11,882 bases of DNA from Baffinella frigidus (GCA_026770585.1 MU646473.1:383723-395604), one strand, 5' to 3'. Shown: positions 5,165 through 11,728, numbered from the stretch's first letter. The notes: a model not told the origin generated them from the sequence alone. A program made the numbers and translations.

Positions 5165-5478
5165 GTACAAAGCGCCTACAATCGATATTTTAAAAAGGTG
5201 TTGGGTCAGCCGTGTATGGCGCCCCCGTCTATTCTGGACGTGGGAGTCCTGACCACTCGAGGCTGGAAGTGGCACTATTTTAAAACAGGGATTCTTTTAC
5301 AACTGAAGAAAGAAAAAAGATGTTTGGTAAATTTTACACAAATAGGGGCGTTTGGTCACGTATCTCAAGGTATACCTTGAGATACGTGACCAAACCTGCC
5401 CGTGACTGGTACTAAATTTAACAACCCCACATTTAAAATAGTCCCACTTCCAGCCTCGAGTGGGAATGCGCTTTGTAC
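5165..5478. repeat. nested foldback around a perfect palindrome
   Basis: Three concentric inverted pairs are visible: GTACAAAGCGC (5165-5175 / 5468-5478), a 32-bp arm with one mismatch beginning CCACTCGAGGCTGGAAGTGG (5253-5284 / 5432-5463), and the 46-bp palindrome at 5350-5395. The left outer flank also has a shortened echo of the 32-bp arm (TATTTTAAAA near 5186). The left 32-bp arm begins immediately after a copy of the ILDVGVL-encoding DNA (5227-5252), marking an insertion border. Confidence 0.75.
5350..5395. repeat. perfect 46-bp palindrome without loop
   Basis: The two 23-base halves meeting between 5372 and 5373 are exact reverse complements (GTTTGGTCACGTATCTCAAG... and its inverse). 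A loopless perfect palindrome of this length is normally unstable in DNA replication. It could extrude as a cruciform, or it may be a very young terminal-repeat junction. Confidence 0.9.
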
Positions 5479-5549
5479 TGCACCGATAGTCTTCTTCTTT
5501 TTCATCATCATTTTGCCCCTCTTTTTTTCTTTCTTCTTCTTGCTCTCGA

Positions 5550-5800
5550 GCCTTAAGTTGAGTGATCCAATAGTCTATCAGCCTGGAACGATACCAGAAA
5601 TTAGTGCTCTTGCATTGCCCCAGACGCAATTTGTTGCGCGTTTACGTGTGGAGTTACTCGAAGCTGAGATTCCACACCGCCCCTGGGTCGTAGGCTCCTT
5701 GGCAGAGGTCTACTGTAGGTTCCTACGCCGGTGTTGGGCCTTGTTTCTGAGTGAACCCTGCAGAGCTGCACAGGGTTTGATGACAGCATCTGATGAATAG
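5550..5800 (+). pseudogene. possible coding remnant, unrecognised
   Basis: A frame from the end of a pyrimidine tract (5487-5545) to a TAG at 5798 reads LSDPIVYQPGTIPEISALAL, then QTQFVARLRVELLEAEIPHR, then PWVVGSLAEVYCRFL and on. Composition is protein-like, but no ATG opens the frame, third positions are not strongly biased, and no family is recognised. If it is an exon, the pyrimidine tract followed by CTCGAG or TTAAG would be its 3' splice site. A CCCTGCAGAGCTGCACAGGG hairpin lies at 5757-5776 inside it. Confidence 0.15.
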
Positions 5801-5824
5801 GGTTCAGTAATGATTGGATTCGTG

Positions 5825-5942
5825 CTTACGGTGGCGTGACCGCGCTATCTCCCCCCCCCCCCCACACACACCCACCTCCCTCTCTGTCTCGCTGTCTCTC
5901 TGTCTCTCTCCCTCCCTCTCTTACGGTTTACGTGACTGCGCT
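5825..5942 (+). repeat. C-run/(CA)n/(CT)n microsatellite between 23-bp direct repeats
   Basis: Thirteen Cs at 5851-5863, then CACACAC and a CT/CTGT-rich tract to 5919. CTTACGGTGGCGTGACCGCG at 5825-5844 recurs as CTTACGGTTTACGTGACTGC at 5920-5939. The microsatellite therefore sits exactly between two copies of one ~23-bp sequence. Confidence 0.7.
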
Positions 5943-6000
5943 GCAGGGTTCGACGAAGCAACGTTTTTCGCCAGAGGGGGCAAGTAAAACCCCGTCCCGA

Positions 6001-6135
6001 CCACACAGTGGGCTTTGAAGGAAATTTAGACCAAAAATCTGTTTGGAATGTCGGTTAATAAGATGTCTTTTTACCGAGCAATTCTTAATTAGTACCACGA
6101 ACATAAATGGACGCATCTGCGACGCCCACTGTGTG
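6001..6135. mobile_element. diverged MITE of the CCACACAGCGGGC family
   Basis: The segment starts CCACACAGTGGGCTTTGAAG and ends GCCCACTGTGTG, giving ~12-bp terminal inverted repeats. The interior is AT-rich, without coding capacity, and differs from the core of the 7843-8002 element. It therefore belongs to the terminal-repeat family but not the same subfamily. From 6136 to 6457 there is AT-rich sequence with nothing I can identify apart from a TCCGGATTCCGGA repeat around 6355. Confidence 0.5.
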
Positions 6136-6751
6136 TAAATCGTGTTTTGCCGACTTGATGCGCTGATGGGAAATGGCTCCAAAGGCATGAAAGTTACTAC
6201 ACAAATTCTTACTTGTAAAAGCATCTCACTTTTAAATAGGCCCCTCTACCATCCTCGTGTGGACGCACTGTCCACGCAACGATGACCTGTGCACCAAATC
6301 CCTCTGTTTTCAAAGTCAACTCGCCTTCGATCGCCCAAAAATCTGTCAACGTATCCGGATTCCGGATTAAAAATTATTTTAGAAGTGCAGGGAGTAAAAA
6401 AAAGACTCGACAAAAATACCCCTGTTTGACACACAGGCCATCGTCGCGTGGGTCCCTGTGAGCCTCGGTCGGACAGGTGATGAGCCTCGATGGTTGACTA
6501 ATGAAGGTATCTTCTCTCTCCTCCCAAGCGGGGTTTCAGTCCCGTCCTCTCCCAGAGGTGCATAACCTGTTTACAGGTTCTAATGAATTCAAATGAATTC
6601 GAATGAAACAGTGACGACAAAGCCTGTTGACTAAACCGCGCAGGTTTTGCACCGGGGCAGTAGTTGAACCGGGCAGGCTTGACTCCTGCACGGGGTAGGC
6701 TGTGTTCCAACTCAAGCACCCCAAGAGAACCGCCCTGTATCCCCTTCTCAC

Positions 6752-6850
6752 GAGCCTCTGCACTGGAGAGCTAAACGCGATCCGAGAGCAAAAATGCTTT
6801 CTCTGCAGTCCTTTCTACGGAAGGGAAATCTCAAGGACCTAAAGAAAACA
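6752..6850 (-). repeat. TTTAGGTCC-type module, subtype B, isolated copy
   Basis: On the minus strand this reads TTTAGGTCCTTGAG, TTTCCCTTCCGTAGAAAGG, CTGCAGAGAAAGCATTTTTG, CTCTCGGATCGCG and the tail TCTCCAGTGCAGAGGCTCGT. This is the same order as array module 9190-9320, although the middle is shortened. Confidence 0.7.
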
Positions 6851-6856
6851 CAGTCA

Positions 6857-6964
6857 GGGTAGACGACATCATTCCGGCATTCCGTAGTACCCTCCTGTAT
6901 TGCATACCGTAGCACCCTACCGAATGCCGTAATTAGGTTGACGCCGGAAGTAGGTCGTCTACCC
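6857..6964. repeat. foldback with 11-bp arms and CTACGGTATGC core
   Basis: GGGTAGACGAC at 6857-6867 is inverted at 6954-6964. Inside, ATTCCGGCATTCCGTAG pairs imperfectly with CTACCGAATGCCGTAAT. The core TAGTACCCTCCTGTATTGCA then TACCGTAGCACC is close to 1925-1966. Confidence 0.65.
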
Positions 6965-7128
6965 TTATCTAGCCGTCATTCGTGGGCGTCTTGGTCGCCA
7001 GGAGTGAGACCCCTCTTAGGAGGAGAGAGGCCGCGCCGGCCCAGGCCCAACCACGAGCGAGATCCAAGGTACCTTCAACCATCGAGGCTCATTACCTGTC
7101 CGACAGAGGCTCACCAGGAGCAAACACA

Positions 7129-7217
7129 CTCCCTCCCTCCCTCTCCCTCTCTCTCCCTCTCTCCCTCTCTCTCTCCCTCTCTCTCCCTCTCTCTCACACT
7201 CTCTCACACCCTCTCGC
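7129..7217 (+). repeat. (CT/CTC)n microsatellite
   Basis: About 90 bp of CTCCCTCC and CTCTCTCC units ending in CACACTCTCTCACACCCTCTC, then GCAGGTATGA. The pyrimidine tract followed by GCAG resembles a splice acceptor, but no reading frame on either side supports an exon. The long open frame on the opposite strand here (7016-7846) is an artefact of this and the next microsatellite. Confidence 0.9.
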
Positions 7218-7276
7218 AGGTATGACTGGAGCGTCCCGAAGAAAGAAGGCGATATTTCCGGCGTCGAGCTCTGAGG

Positions 7277-7339
7277 CAGGCCAACCACACAGAGGGCTAC
7301 GAAGAGATTTTCGGGTACCGAAGATTTTCGGGTACCGAA
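7277..7339 (+). repeat. terminal fragment of the CCACACAGCGGGC MITE family plus 17-bp duplication
   Basis: CCACACAGAGGGCTACGAAG at about 7284 is the MITE terminus. The next 17 bp, GATTTTCGGGTACCGAA, is tandemly repeated (7306-7322, 7323-7339). No matching right end follows, so this is a solitary terminus. Confidence 0.6.
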
Positions 7340-7518
7340 GCAGAATTGCAGAAGGTGGGGCGGAGCTGAGGGGGGGGGGGCAGGGGGGCTTGATGTGATC
7401 CGAAAGGAAGCATGGCCTCTCCACAGAACAAGTTCCGGTGTCCGCCTATGTTGGGAGCTCGAAGAACCTAAAGGACCTAAAGCAGAATTGCAGAAGGTGG
7501 GGCGGAGCTGAGGAGGGG
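7340..7518 (+). repeat. ~35-bp direct repeat flanking a module copy
   Basis: GCAGAATTGCAGAAGGTGGG then GCGGAGCTGAGG occurs at 7340-7371 and 7492-7514. Between them are a run of G (from 7370) and a minus-strand TTTAGGTCC-type module (7386-7491). The layout looks like a long target duplication or a segment copied together with the module. Confidence 0.75.
7386..7491 (-). repeat. TTTAGGTCC-type module, isolated copy
   Basis: On the minus strand this reads CTTTAGGTCCTTTAGGTTCT, TCGAGCTCCCAACATAGGCG, GACACCGGAACTTGTTCTG, then CATGCTTCCTTTCGGATCAC and ATCAAGCCCCCC. It faces another copy at 7543-7640, so the two form an inverted pair. Confidence 0.8.
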
Positions 7519-7542
7519 AGAGCTGTTCGCCGACTCTGCCTC

Positions 7543-7640
7543 TAGGTCCTTGAGGTCCGTTAGGTTCTTTTGACTCACACCATAGGCGGACACGAGAACT
7601 TATCCTGTAGAAAGGCCATGCTTCCTTTCGCTCAGGATCT
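7543..7640 (+). repeat. TTTAGGTCC-type module, isolated copy
   Basis: TAGGTCCTTGAGGTCCGTTA leads into GGTTCTTTTGACTCACACCA, TAGGCGGACACGAGAAC, ATCCTGTAGAAAGGCCATGC and TTCCTTTCGCTCAGGATC. It is in opposite orientation to 7386-7491. Confidence 0.75.
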
Positions 7641-7684
7641 GCCTTCGGGGGCCACGTGCGGTAGCCATGGAGGCCAGGCGTGCA

Positions 7685-7826
7685 GAGGAGGCAGAGAGAG
7701 AGTGTGTGGGTGGGTGAGAGTGTGTGTGAGAGAGAAAGAGAGAGGCTGGCGTCTGCACAGGCAGAGAGAGAGAGTGAGTGTGGGTGAGTGTGTGCGAGAG
7801 AGAGAGAAAGAGAGAGGCTGGCGATG
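7685..7826 (+). repeat. two-unit ~70-bp minisatellite of GA/GT repeats
   Basis: Two units begin GCAGAGAGAGAGTG (about 7689 and 7761), pass through GTGTGGGTGGGTGAG-type sequence and end GAAAGAGAGAGGCTGGCG (about 7755 and 7825). Each unit is itself built of simple dinucleotides. Confidence 0.8.
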
Positions 7827-7842
7827 CTGGTGGAGCGAGCAG

Positions 7843-8002
7843 CCACACAGCGGGTTATGAAGGGATTTTCGGGCTCTGAGAGCCCGAGTTTCCGTTACCT
7901 TATCCGTAGGAACCCCCCTATGTCCCTACAGATTGCCTACCGTAGGGTCCTAGGTCCATCGCTTAAGGGTTATTCGAAATCCCTTCGAAGTCCGCTGTGT
8001 GG
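7843..8002. mobile_element. complete 160-bp MITE of the CCACACAGCGGGC family
   Basis: The left end CCACACAGCGGGTTATGAAG and the right end CTTCGAAGTCCGCTGTGTGG are inverted over about 27 bp with a few mismatches. The interior has a GGGCTCTGAGAGCCC hairpin and the core GGAACCCCCCTATGTCCCTA, then CAGATTGCCTACCGTAGGG. The reverse complement is nearly repeated at 10692-10849. There is no coding capacity. Flanks GAGCAG|...|AGATGC allow only a 2-bp duplicated AG, so the superfamily stays undecided. Confidence 0.8.
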
Positions 8003-8536
8003 AGATGCAGGCTGGGTGAGATGCCGCGGAATTCGACGAAATAAAGGACTGGGGCAGTCAACCGGAGACTGCAACTGTAATTTGTTAATACCCTCTAGCT
8101 AGAGGGCGCTTGCGTGTGTTGGCAGGGTGAGAGAGACCCCCATAATACCAACCCAGAGAACATGCGTGTATTACCAGCCATGTATGCCCTTTCAATAAGG
8201 CCTTATCAAGACTAGGACCTTACCGCCTTTGGTGCTTTGGTGCTTTGTATTACACTCACATCGAAGGCCACGCCCACCTCACTCTCGAGGAGATGGGAAC
8301 AATGTACGGATGAGCTCCTCGACCCACCTATGCAGGTTTGGCCGAGCCCCTTTGCCAAAAAACTCGGCCTGCGCCGACAAGGCCAGAGGGGAAACCCCCC
8401 CAGCGTTCCTCATTAAAGGACCTCATGAATTTCGACCAGGATTCCGTACAAACGCGGCGCCAGAACAAAGAGCGTCTAAATGTAATTAATGAGGAGCCCA
8501 GATTAACTGAGGCAGAGCGAGGACCTGGCTATGTCA
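8003..8536. other. no supported gene; one 16-bp palindrome
   Basis: This stretch has moderate complexity. CCCTCTAGCTAGAGGG at 8091-8106 is a perfect palindrome. A frame at about 8428-8541 (LMNFDQDSVQTRRQNKERLN...) is open but has no upstream ATG of its own and no bias at third positions. I see no other feature. Confidence 0.4.
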
Positions 8537-9620
8537 TTTAGGTCCTTGAGGTTATTTCAACTCCCACCATAGGCCGAAGCTGGAACTTATCCTGCAGAAA
8601 GGCCCTGCTTCCTTTCGGATCGCATCAAGCCCCCCGTTGCAGAGGCTTGGGGTTTCTGCGACCATTTCTGCTGCGATCCTGCAGAAGGATCGCAGCAGAA
8701 ACCGGCTAAAGGGTATCCTCATCGGTCCTTTAGGTCCTTTAGGTTCTTCGAGCTCCCAACATAGGCGGACACCGGAAATGGTTCTGTCCTTAGCCATATT
8801 GATCCTTTAGGTCCTTTAGGTTTTAATTTCTCCCAACACGGCCCAACGACACGCCCTTCCGTAGAAAGGATCTGCAGAGAAAGCATTTTTAGGTCCTTTA
8901 GGTTCTTTTAACTCCCACCATAGGCGGACACAGGAACGTATCCTGCAGAAAGGCCATGCTTCCTGCTATCCTTTAGGTCTTTTAGGTTCTTCGAGCTCCC
9001 AACATAGGCGGACACCGGAACTTGTTCTGCAGAAAAGCCATGCTTCTTTCGGATCACATTCAGGCCTTTAGCCTTGAGGTCCTTTAGGTCCTTTAGGTTC
9101 TTTTAACTCCCACCATAGGCGGACACCGGAACTTGTTCTTTTAGGTCCTTGAGTTCTTCGATCCCAACATAGGCGGGCACCGGAACGTATCCTTTAGGTC
9201 CTTTAGGTTTTAAATGCTCCCAACATGGCCCAACGACACGCCTTTCCGTAGAAAAGAGCTGCAGAGAAAGCATTTTTGCTTTCGGATCGCGTTGAGCTCT
9301 CCAGTGCAGAGGCTCGTGAAGAGGGGATAGTGGGTGGTTTTCTTGGGATGTTTGAGTTAGGCCAATGAGGCACAGGCTCGCGCACACACCAAACCCAAGT
9401 CAGCCGTTATGAGGCTCATGATATCCCATGGTTGGAACATAGGAGTTTCACTGGCTTTAGGTCCTTTAGGTTTTAATTTCGCCCAACATATGCCAACGAC
9501 ACGCCATTCCGAGAAGGGATCTGCAGAGAAAGCATTTTTTTAGGTCCTTTAGGTTTTAAATGCTCCCAACATATGCCAACGACACGCCGTTCCGTAGAAG
9601 GGATCTGCAGAGAAAGATCC
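8537..9620 (+). repeat. array of ten TTTAGGTCC-headed modules
   Basis: Modules start near 8537, 8724, 8801, 8888, 8968, 9077, 9139, 9190, 9455 and 9539, all in one direction. Each opens with one or more TTTAGGTCC words. Subtype A continues TTCGAGCTCCCAACATAGGC or TTTTAACTCCCACCATAGGC, then GGACACCGGAAC, CTGCAGAAAGGCCATGCTT and CTTTCGGATC. Subtype B continues TTTTAATTTCTCCCAACA, CCCAACGACACGCC, TTCCGTAGAAAGGATCTGCA and GAGAAAGCATTTTT. A and B alternate irregularly and many modules are cut short where the next begins. There is no poly-A tail, tRNA-like box or terminal inverted repeat, so the class of element is unclear. The gap 9321-9454 shows nothing recognisable. Confidence 0.85.
8665..8701. 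repeat. perfect 16-bp hairpin
   Basis: TTTCTGCTGCGATCCT (8665-8680) is exactly inverted at 8686-8701 with loop GCAGA. Its right half is the module tail also seen near 3759. The left half therefore looks like an inverted copy of that tail. Confidence 0.9.
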
Positions 9621-9829
9621 GGCGGCAGAACAATTTCCGGTGGAAGATCAAGCAAACGCGATCCGAAAGGGGGAAAACAAGGTTTACTAAATTGTTAAAC
9701 ACGACCGCTGTACGCCAGGTGGACAGGTGGGACGAGACGTGAGGGCTCTAGCAGCCCAGAACCACCCAGAGGGTGGGTGGAGAAAGATTTTTTCGTTATT
9801 TGAACATCTCGTCCACTAGAACGAGCTAA
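9621..9829 (+). other. no supported gene; weak open frame
   Basis: A frame running to TGA at 9740-9742 ends RFTKLLNTTAVRQVDRWDET, which looks protein-like, but it begins inside the last array module and lacks compositional support. ACCACCCAGAGGGTGGGTGG near 9761-9780 is a small hairpin. Nothing else is recognised. Confidence 0.2.
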
Positions 9830-9933
9830 CTACGCCACGGGGTAGGCGTTGACGACGACGGGGAGCGCAGACGCCAGCTGGGCGGTGCGCTCATCCTCGA
9901 TGTCCGCGGCTTCGCGCGCCGCCGCTGCGCAGC
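9830..9933 (-). pseudogene. 3' end of an unrecognised gene, minus strand
   Basis: On the minus strand a frame reads AAAAREAADIEDERTAQLAS then ALPVVVNAYPVA and ends at TAG (9830-9832). Nearly every codon ends in G or C, matching the zinc-knuckle gene next door and unlike the surrounding non-coding DNA. Upstream, on its 5' side, the frame runs into the A-run at 9941-9950 and loses coding character. The piece is therefore the last ~33 residues of a gene, or a last exon whose upstream part has been removed. It is arranged back-to-back (divergent) with the gene at 10115. The family is not recognised. Confidence 0.35.
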
Positions 9934-10105
9934 GGTCATGGGAAAAAAAAAACGGGAGCAAAACGCCGGATTTTGCCTGTTGTTAAGAAAAAGCGTGCGC
10001 CTTGGGGACCTGCTCACCAAGGTCTTGTTACTTCAGGAAAGGGTAGCCGAAGGCTGGTTTAGCACCCCGCCTGCCTGGAAGCCAACAGCGCTGTTTGTTG
10101 TCCCT

Positions 10106-10305
10106 CTTACCACCATGGTGAAGAACAAGGCTGCGCTTCTTCTGAAGAAGGCTGCGGCCAGCGGCGGCGAGCCTGCGGCTAGCGAAGCCAGCCCAGCCAC
10201 AGCCCCCGACTCTCTCACCACCAAGGTGAAGAACAAGACCTCACTTCTTCAGAAGAAGGCTACGGCCAGCGGTGGCGAGCCTGCGGCGAGCGAAGCCGAC
10301 CCAGC
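10106..10305 (+). repeat. 108-bp tandem repeat, two units (36 residues each)
   Basis: CTTACCACCATGGTGAAGAA from about 10107 recurs as CTCACCACCAAGGTGAAGAA from about 10215 and the match continues for most of 108 bp. It encodes VKNKAALLLKKAAASGGEPA against VKNKTSLLQKKATASGGEPA. The ATG of unit 1 is an AAG lysine codon in unit 2, and the repeat extends a few codons upstream of that ATG. A faint third echo (CTCACCAAGGTC...TTACTTCAGGAAAGG) lies at 10014-10040. Confidence 0.85.
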
Positions 10306-10717
10306 CGACTCTGAAGCGACGGGGGGGTTCCTCCCCCCAAGTCTCTCCAAGCGGGGTTCAGCCCAGAAGAAGGGGCCCCCCCCAGCGGACTACCGCTGCG
10401 CGGCGTGCAGCGAGAAGGGGCACTGGGTGTTCGACTGCTCCCAGCGCGTCCGCAAGCTGAAAAAGAAGAAGAAGCGCGAGGCCGATGAGGAGGACGGCAC
10501 CCAGAAGCGCCCCAAAATCAACTTCGACAACCCCAAGCAGCGCTACGAGTCGCCGGCGGACGTGGCGCGCGCGCAGGCGGCGATGCCCATCATCAAGCTC
10601 TCGCAGTCGCCCGAGTGCCTCTGCGGGAAGGTTTGCAGCGCGCGGAAGAACAGGGACGCGCAGTCGCCGTGGTGCAACCCTATCCCTTTTTCACATCGAA
10701 CTTCCAAGGGATTTTGA
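10115..10717 (+). CDS. CCHC zinc-knuckle protein, 3' end replaced by a MITE
   Basis: This is the only convincing gene. The chosen start (ATG 10115, context CACCATGG) fits the eukaryotic initiation consensus. The frame is open back to an ATG at 9938, but those 59 codons lack the strong G/C third-position bias that follows. The 200-residue product has two 36-residue Lys/Ala-rich repeats (residues 2-70), a Pro-rich stretch, a zinc knuckle C-x2-C-x4-H-x4-C (C95, C98, H103, C108, with GHW as in ZCCHC10- and RBBP6-type knuckles), a lysine run RKLKKKKKRE that could act as a nuclear-localisation signal, and a C-terminal CLCGKVC (168-174) resembling the first half of a GRF-type zinc finger. Such knuckles bind single-stranded nucleic acid. 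From S193 the codons (10691 on) and the TGA come from the MITE at 10692-10849, so the native C-terminus, including the rest of a second zinc-binding site, is probably lost. Function beyond nucleic-acid binding is unknown. Confidence 0.75.
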   Translation: MVKNKAALLLKKAAASGGEPAASEASPATAPDSLTTKVKNKTSLLQKKATASGGEPAASEADPADSEATGGFLPPSLSKRGSAQKKGPPPADYRCAACSEKGHWVFDCSQRVRKLKKKKKREADEEDGTQKRPKINFDNPKQRYESPADVARAQAAMPIIKLSQSPECLCGKVCSARKNRDAQSPWCNPIPFSHRTSKGF

Positions 10718-10849
10718 ACAACTCCTGAGCGATAAGACCTACGACCCTACAGTAGGCAACCCGTAGGGACATAGGGGGGTTCCTACGGATCAGGTAACGG
10801 AGACTCGGGCTCTCAGCGCCCGAAAACCCCTTCGTAGCCCGCTGTGTGG
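10692..10849. mobile_element. 158-bp MITE of the CCACACAGCGGGC family inside the gene end
   Basis: Read in reverse complement, this follows the 7843-8002 element through its whole length: terminus CCACACAGCGGGCTACGAAG at the right, GGGCGCTGAGAGCCC hairpin, core GTAGGGACATAGGGGGGTTC on the plus strand, and a diverged left terminus, CACATCGAACTTCCAAGGG. It supplies the last codons and stop of the zinc-knuckle gene. From 10850 to 10939 only a short GCGGGGGTCA/TGACCCGC stem (10907-10928) is seen. Confidence 0.8.
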
Positions 10850-10939
10850 TAGTGGCGAGTAGCTGATACGTCCAAACTTAGGCCAATACCTAGGGGCCTG
10901 CAACTTGCGGGGGTCAAAAATGACCCGCTCGCCTCTTAA

Positions 10940-11545
10940 TGGATACCCTACACCCTACACCCGAATCCCTTGATTCTGAACAGGCTCTCTCTCGCTCTCT
11001 CGCTCTCTCTCGCTCTCTCGCTCTCTCGTTCTCTCGTTCTCTCGTTCTCTCGCTCTCTCGTTCTCTCTCTCTCGCTCTCTCTCGCTCTCTCGCGCGCGCT
11101 CTCTCTCTCCCCCTCCCTCTCTCTCTCCCTCTCTCTCTCCCTCTCTCCCTCTCCCTCTCTCGCACCTGTCCGAGAGGCTTGAGGACAAACGCGGCGATCG
11201 CGTCGTGCTTTCGCCCTCGCTCTCGCTCTCGAATCTCTGGAATAAGGGATACCCTACACCCCACACCCGAATCCCTTGATTCTGAACAGCCTCACTCTGG
11301 CTCTGTCGCTCTCTCTGGCTCTCTGGCTCTCTCGTTCTCTCGTTCTCTCTCTCTCTCGCTCTCTCGCTCTCTCGCGCTCTCGTGCTTTCGCCCTCGCTCT
11401 CGCTAGGGCTCTCGCTCTCTCGCTCTCGCTCGCTCTCTCGCTCTCTCGCTCTCTCGTTCTCTCTCTCTCGCTCTCTCTCGCTCTCTCGCGCTCTCGTTCT
11501 TTCGCCCTCGCTCTCGCTCTCGAATCTCTGGAATCTCTTTCGCTT
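10940..11545 (+). repeat. ~300-bp tandem duplication of anchor plus (CT/CG)n tract
   Basis: Unit 1 (10940-11246) and unit 2 (11247-11545) both start GGATACCCTACACCC, continue CCGAATCCCTTGATTCTGAA and CAG, run through a long CTCTCG-type tract, and end with TTTCGCCCTCGCTCTCGCTC and GAATCTCTGGAAT. Unit 1 contains a non-repetitive insert, CTTGAGGACAAACGCGGCGA (about 11178-11197). Long frames on both strands (Leu/Ser/Arg or Arg/Glu repeats) are artefacts of the simple sequence. Confidence 0.85.
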
Positions 11546-11572
11546 GTTTGTTCTTTCTCTGTCAAACCCACA

Positions 11573-11592
11573 CTCTAAACCCTAAACCCTAA
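11573..11592 (-). repeat. short CCCTAAA telomere tract
   Basis: CTCTAAACCCTAAACCCTAA directly precedes the third anchor copy. The orientation is as at 3839-4840. Confidence 0.8.
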
Positions 11593-11654
11593 TCTCTTGA
11601 CTCCAAACAGCCTCTCTCTCACTCTCTCTCTCTCTTTCTTTCTCTCTCTCCCTC
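11593..11654 (+). repeat. anchor motif copy 3 plus (CT)n microsatellite
   Basis: ATCTCTTGACTCCAAACAGC is followed by CT repeats with a CTTTCTTTCT interruption. Confidence 0.8.
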
Positions 11655-11728
11655 CCTAAACCCTAAACCCTAAACCGTAAACCCTGAACCCTAAATGCTA
11701 AACCCGAACCCCTAACCCCTAACCCCTA
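11655..11728 (-). repeat. CCCTAAA telomere tract with CCCCTAA units
   Basis: Three clean CCCTAAA units are followed by variants (CCGTAAA, CCCTGAA, ATGCTAAA) and then three CCCCTAA units. It leads directly into anchor copy 4. Confidence 0.85.

Larger units (their letters stand above)
6458..7114. repeat. 40-bp inverted repeat framing 6458-7114
   Basis: GTGAGCCTCGGTCGGACAGG... at 6458-6497 is inverted at 7075-7114 with two mismatches in 40. Weaker pairing (GGTATCTT / AAGGTACC) continues inward. The enclosed 577 bp contains a module copy, a foldback and short direct repeats, and no gene. GAACCGGGCAGG (about 6666) echoes AAACCGCGCAGG (about 6634). Confidence 0.8.

Noticed and set aside
7016-7846. 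276-codon open frame on the minus strand
   Set aside because: It runs through two microsatellites and an inverted pair of modules. Most residues are Ser/Leu/His or Arg/Glu/Gly repeats created by simple sequence, and there is no domain.
8338-8541. 67-codon plus-strand frame with a charged C-terminus
   Set aside because: It starts at a non-ATG codon, has no third-position bias, resembles no family, and its end overlaps the header of the first array module.
8773-8803. TCCTTAGCCATATTG resembling the dinoflagellate spliced leader
   Set aside because: Only part of the leader matches, its conserved 3' portion is absent, and the sequence sits inside a repeat module. Chance similarity is the simpler reading.
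8537-9620. CRISPR-like array
   Set aside because: The modules are long and variable, with no constant short repeat and regular spacer size, and the genome is plainly eukaryotic.
10914-11585. Several 60-155 codon frames rich in Ser-Leu-Arg (+) or Arg-Glu (-)
   Set aside because: They are translations of (CT/CG)n repeats, open in several frames and on both strands at once.
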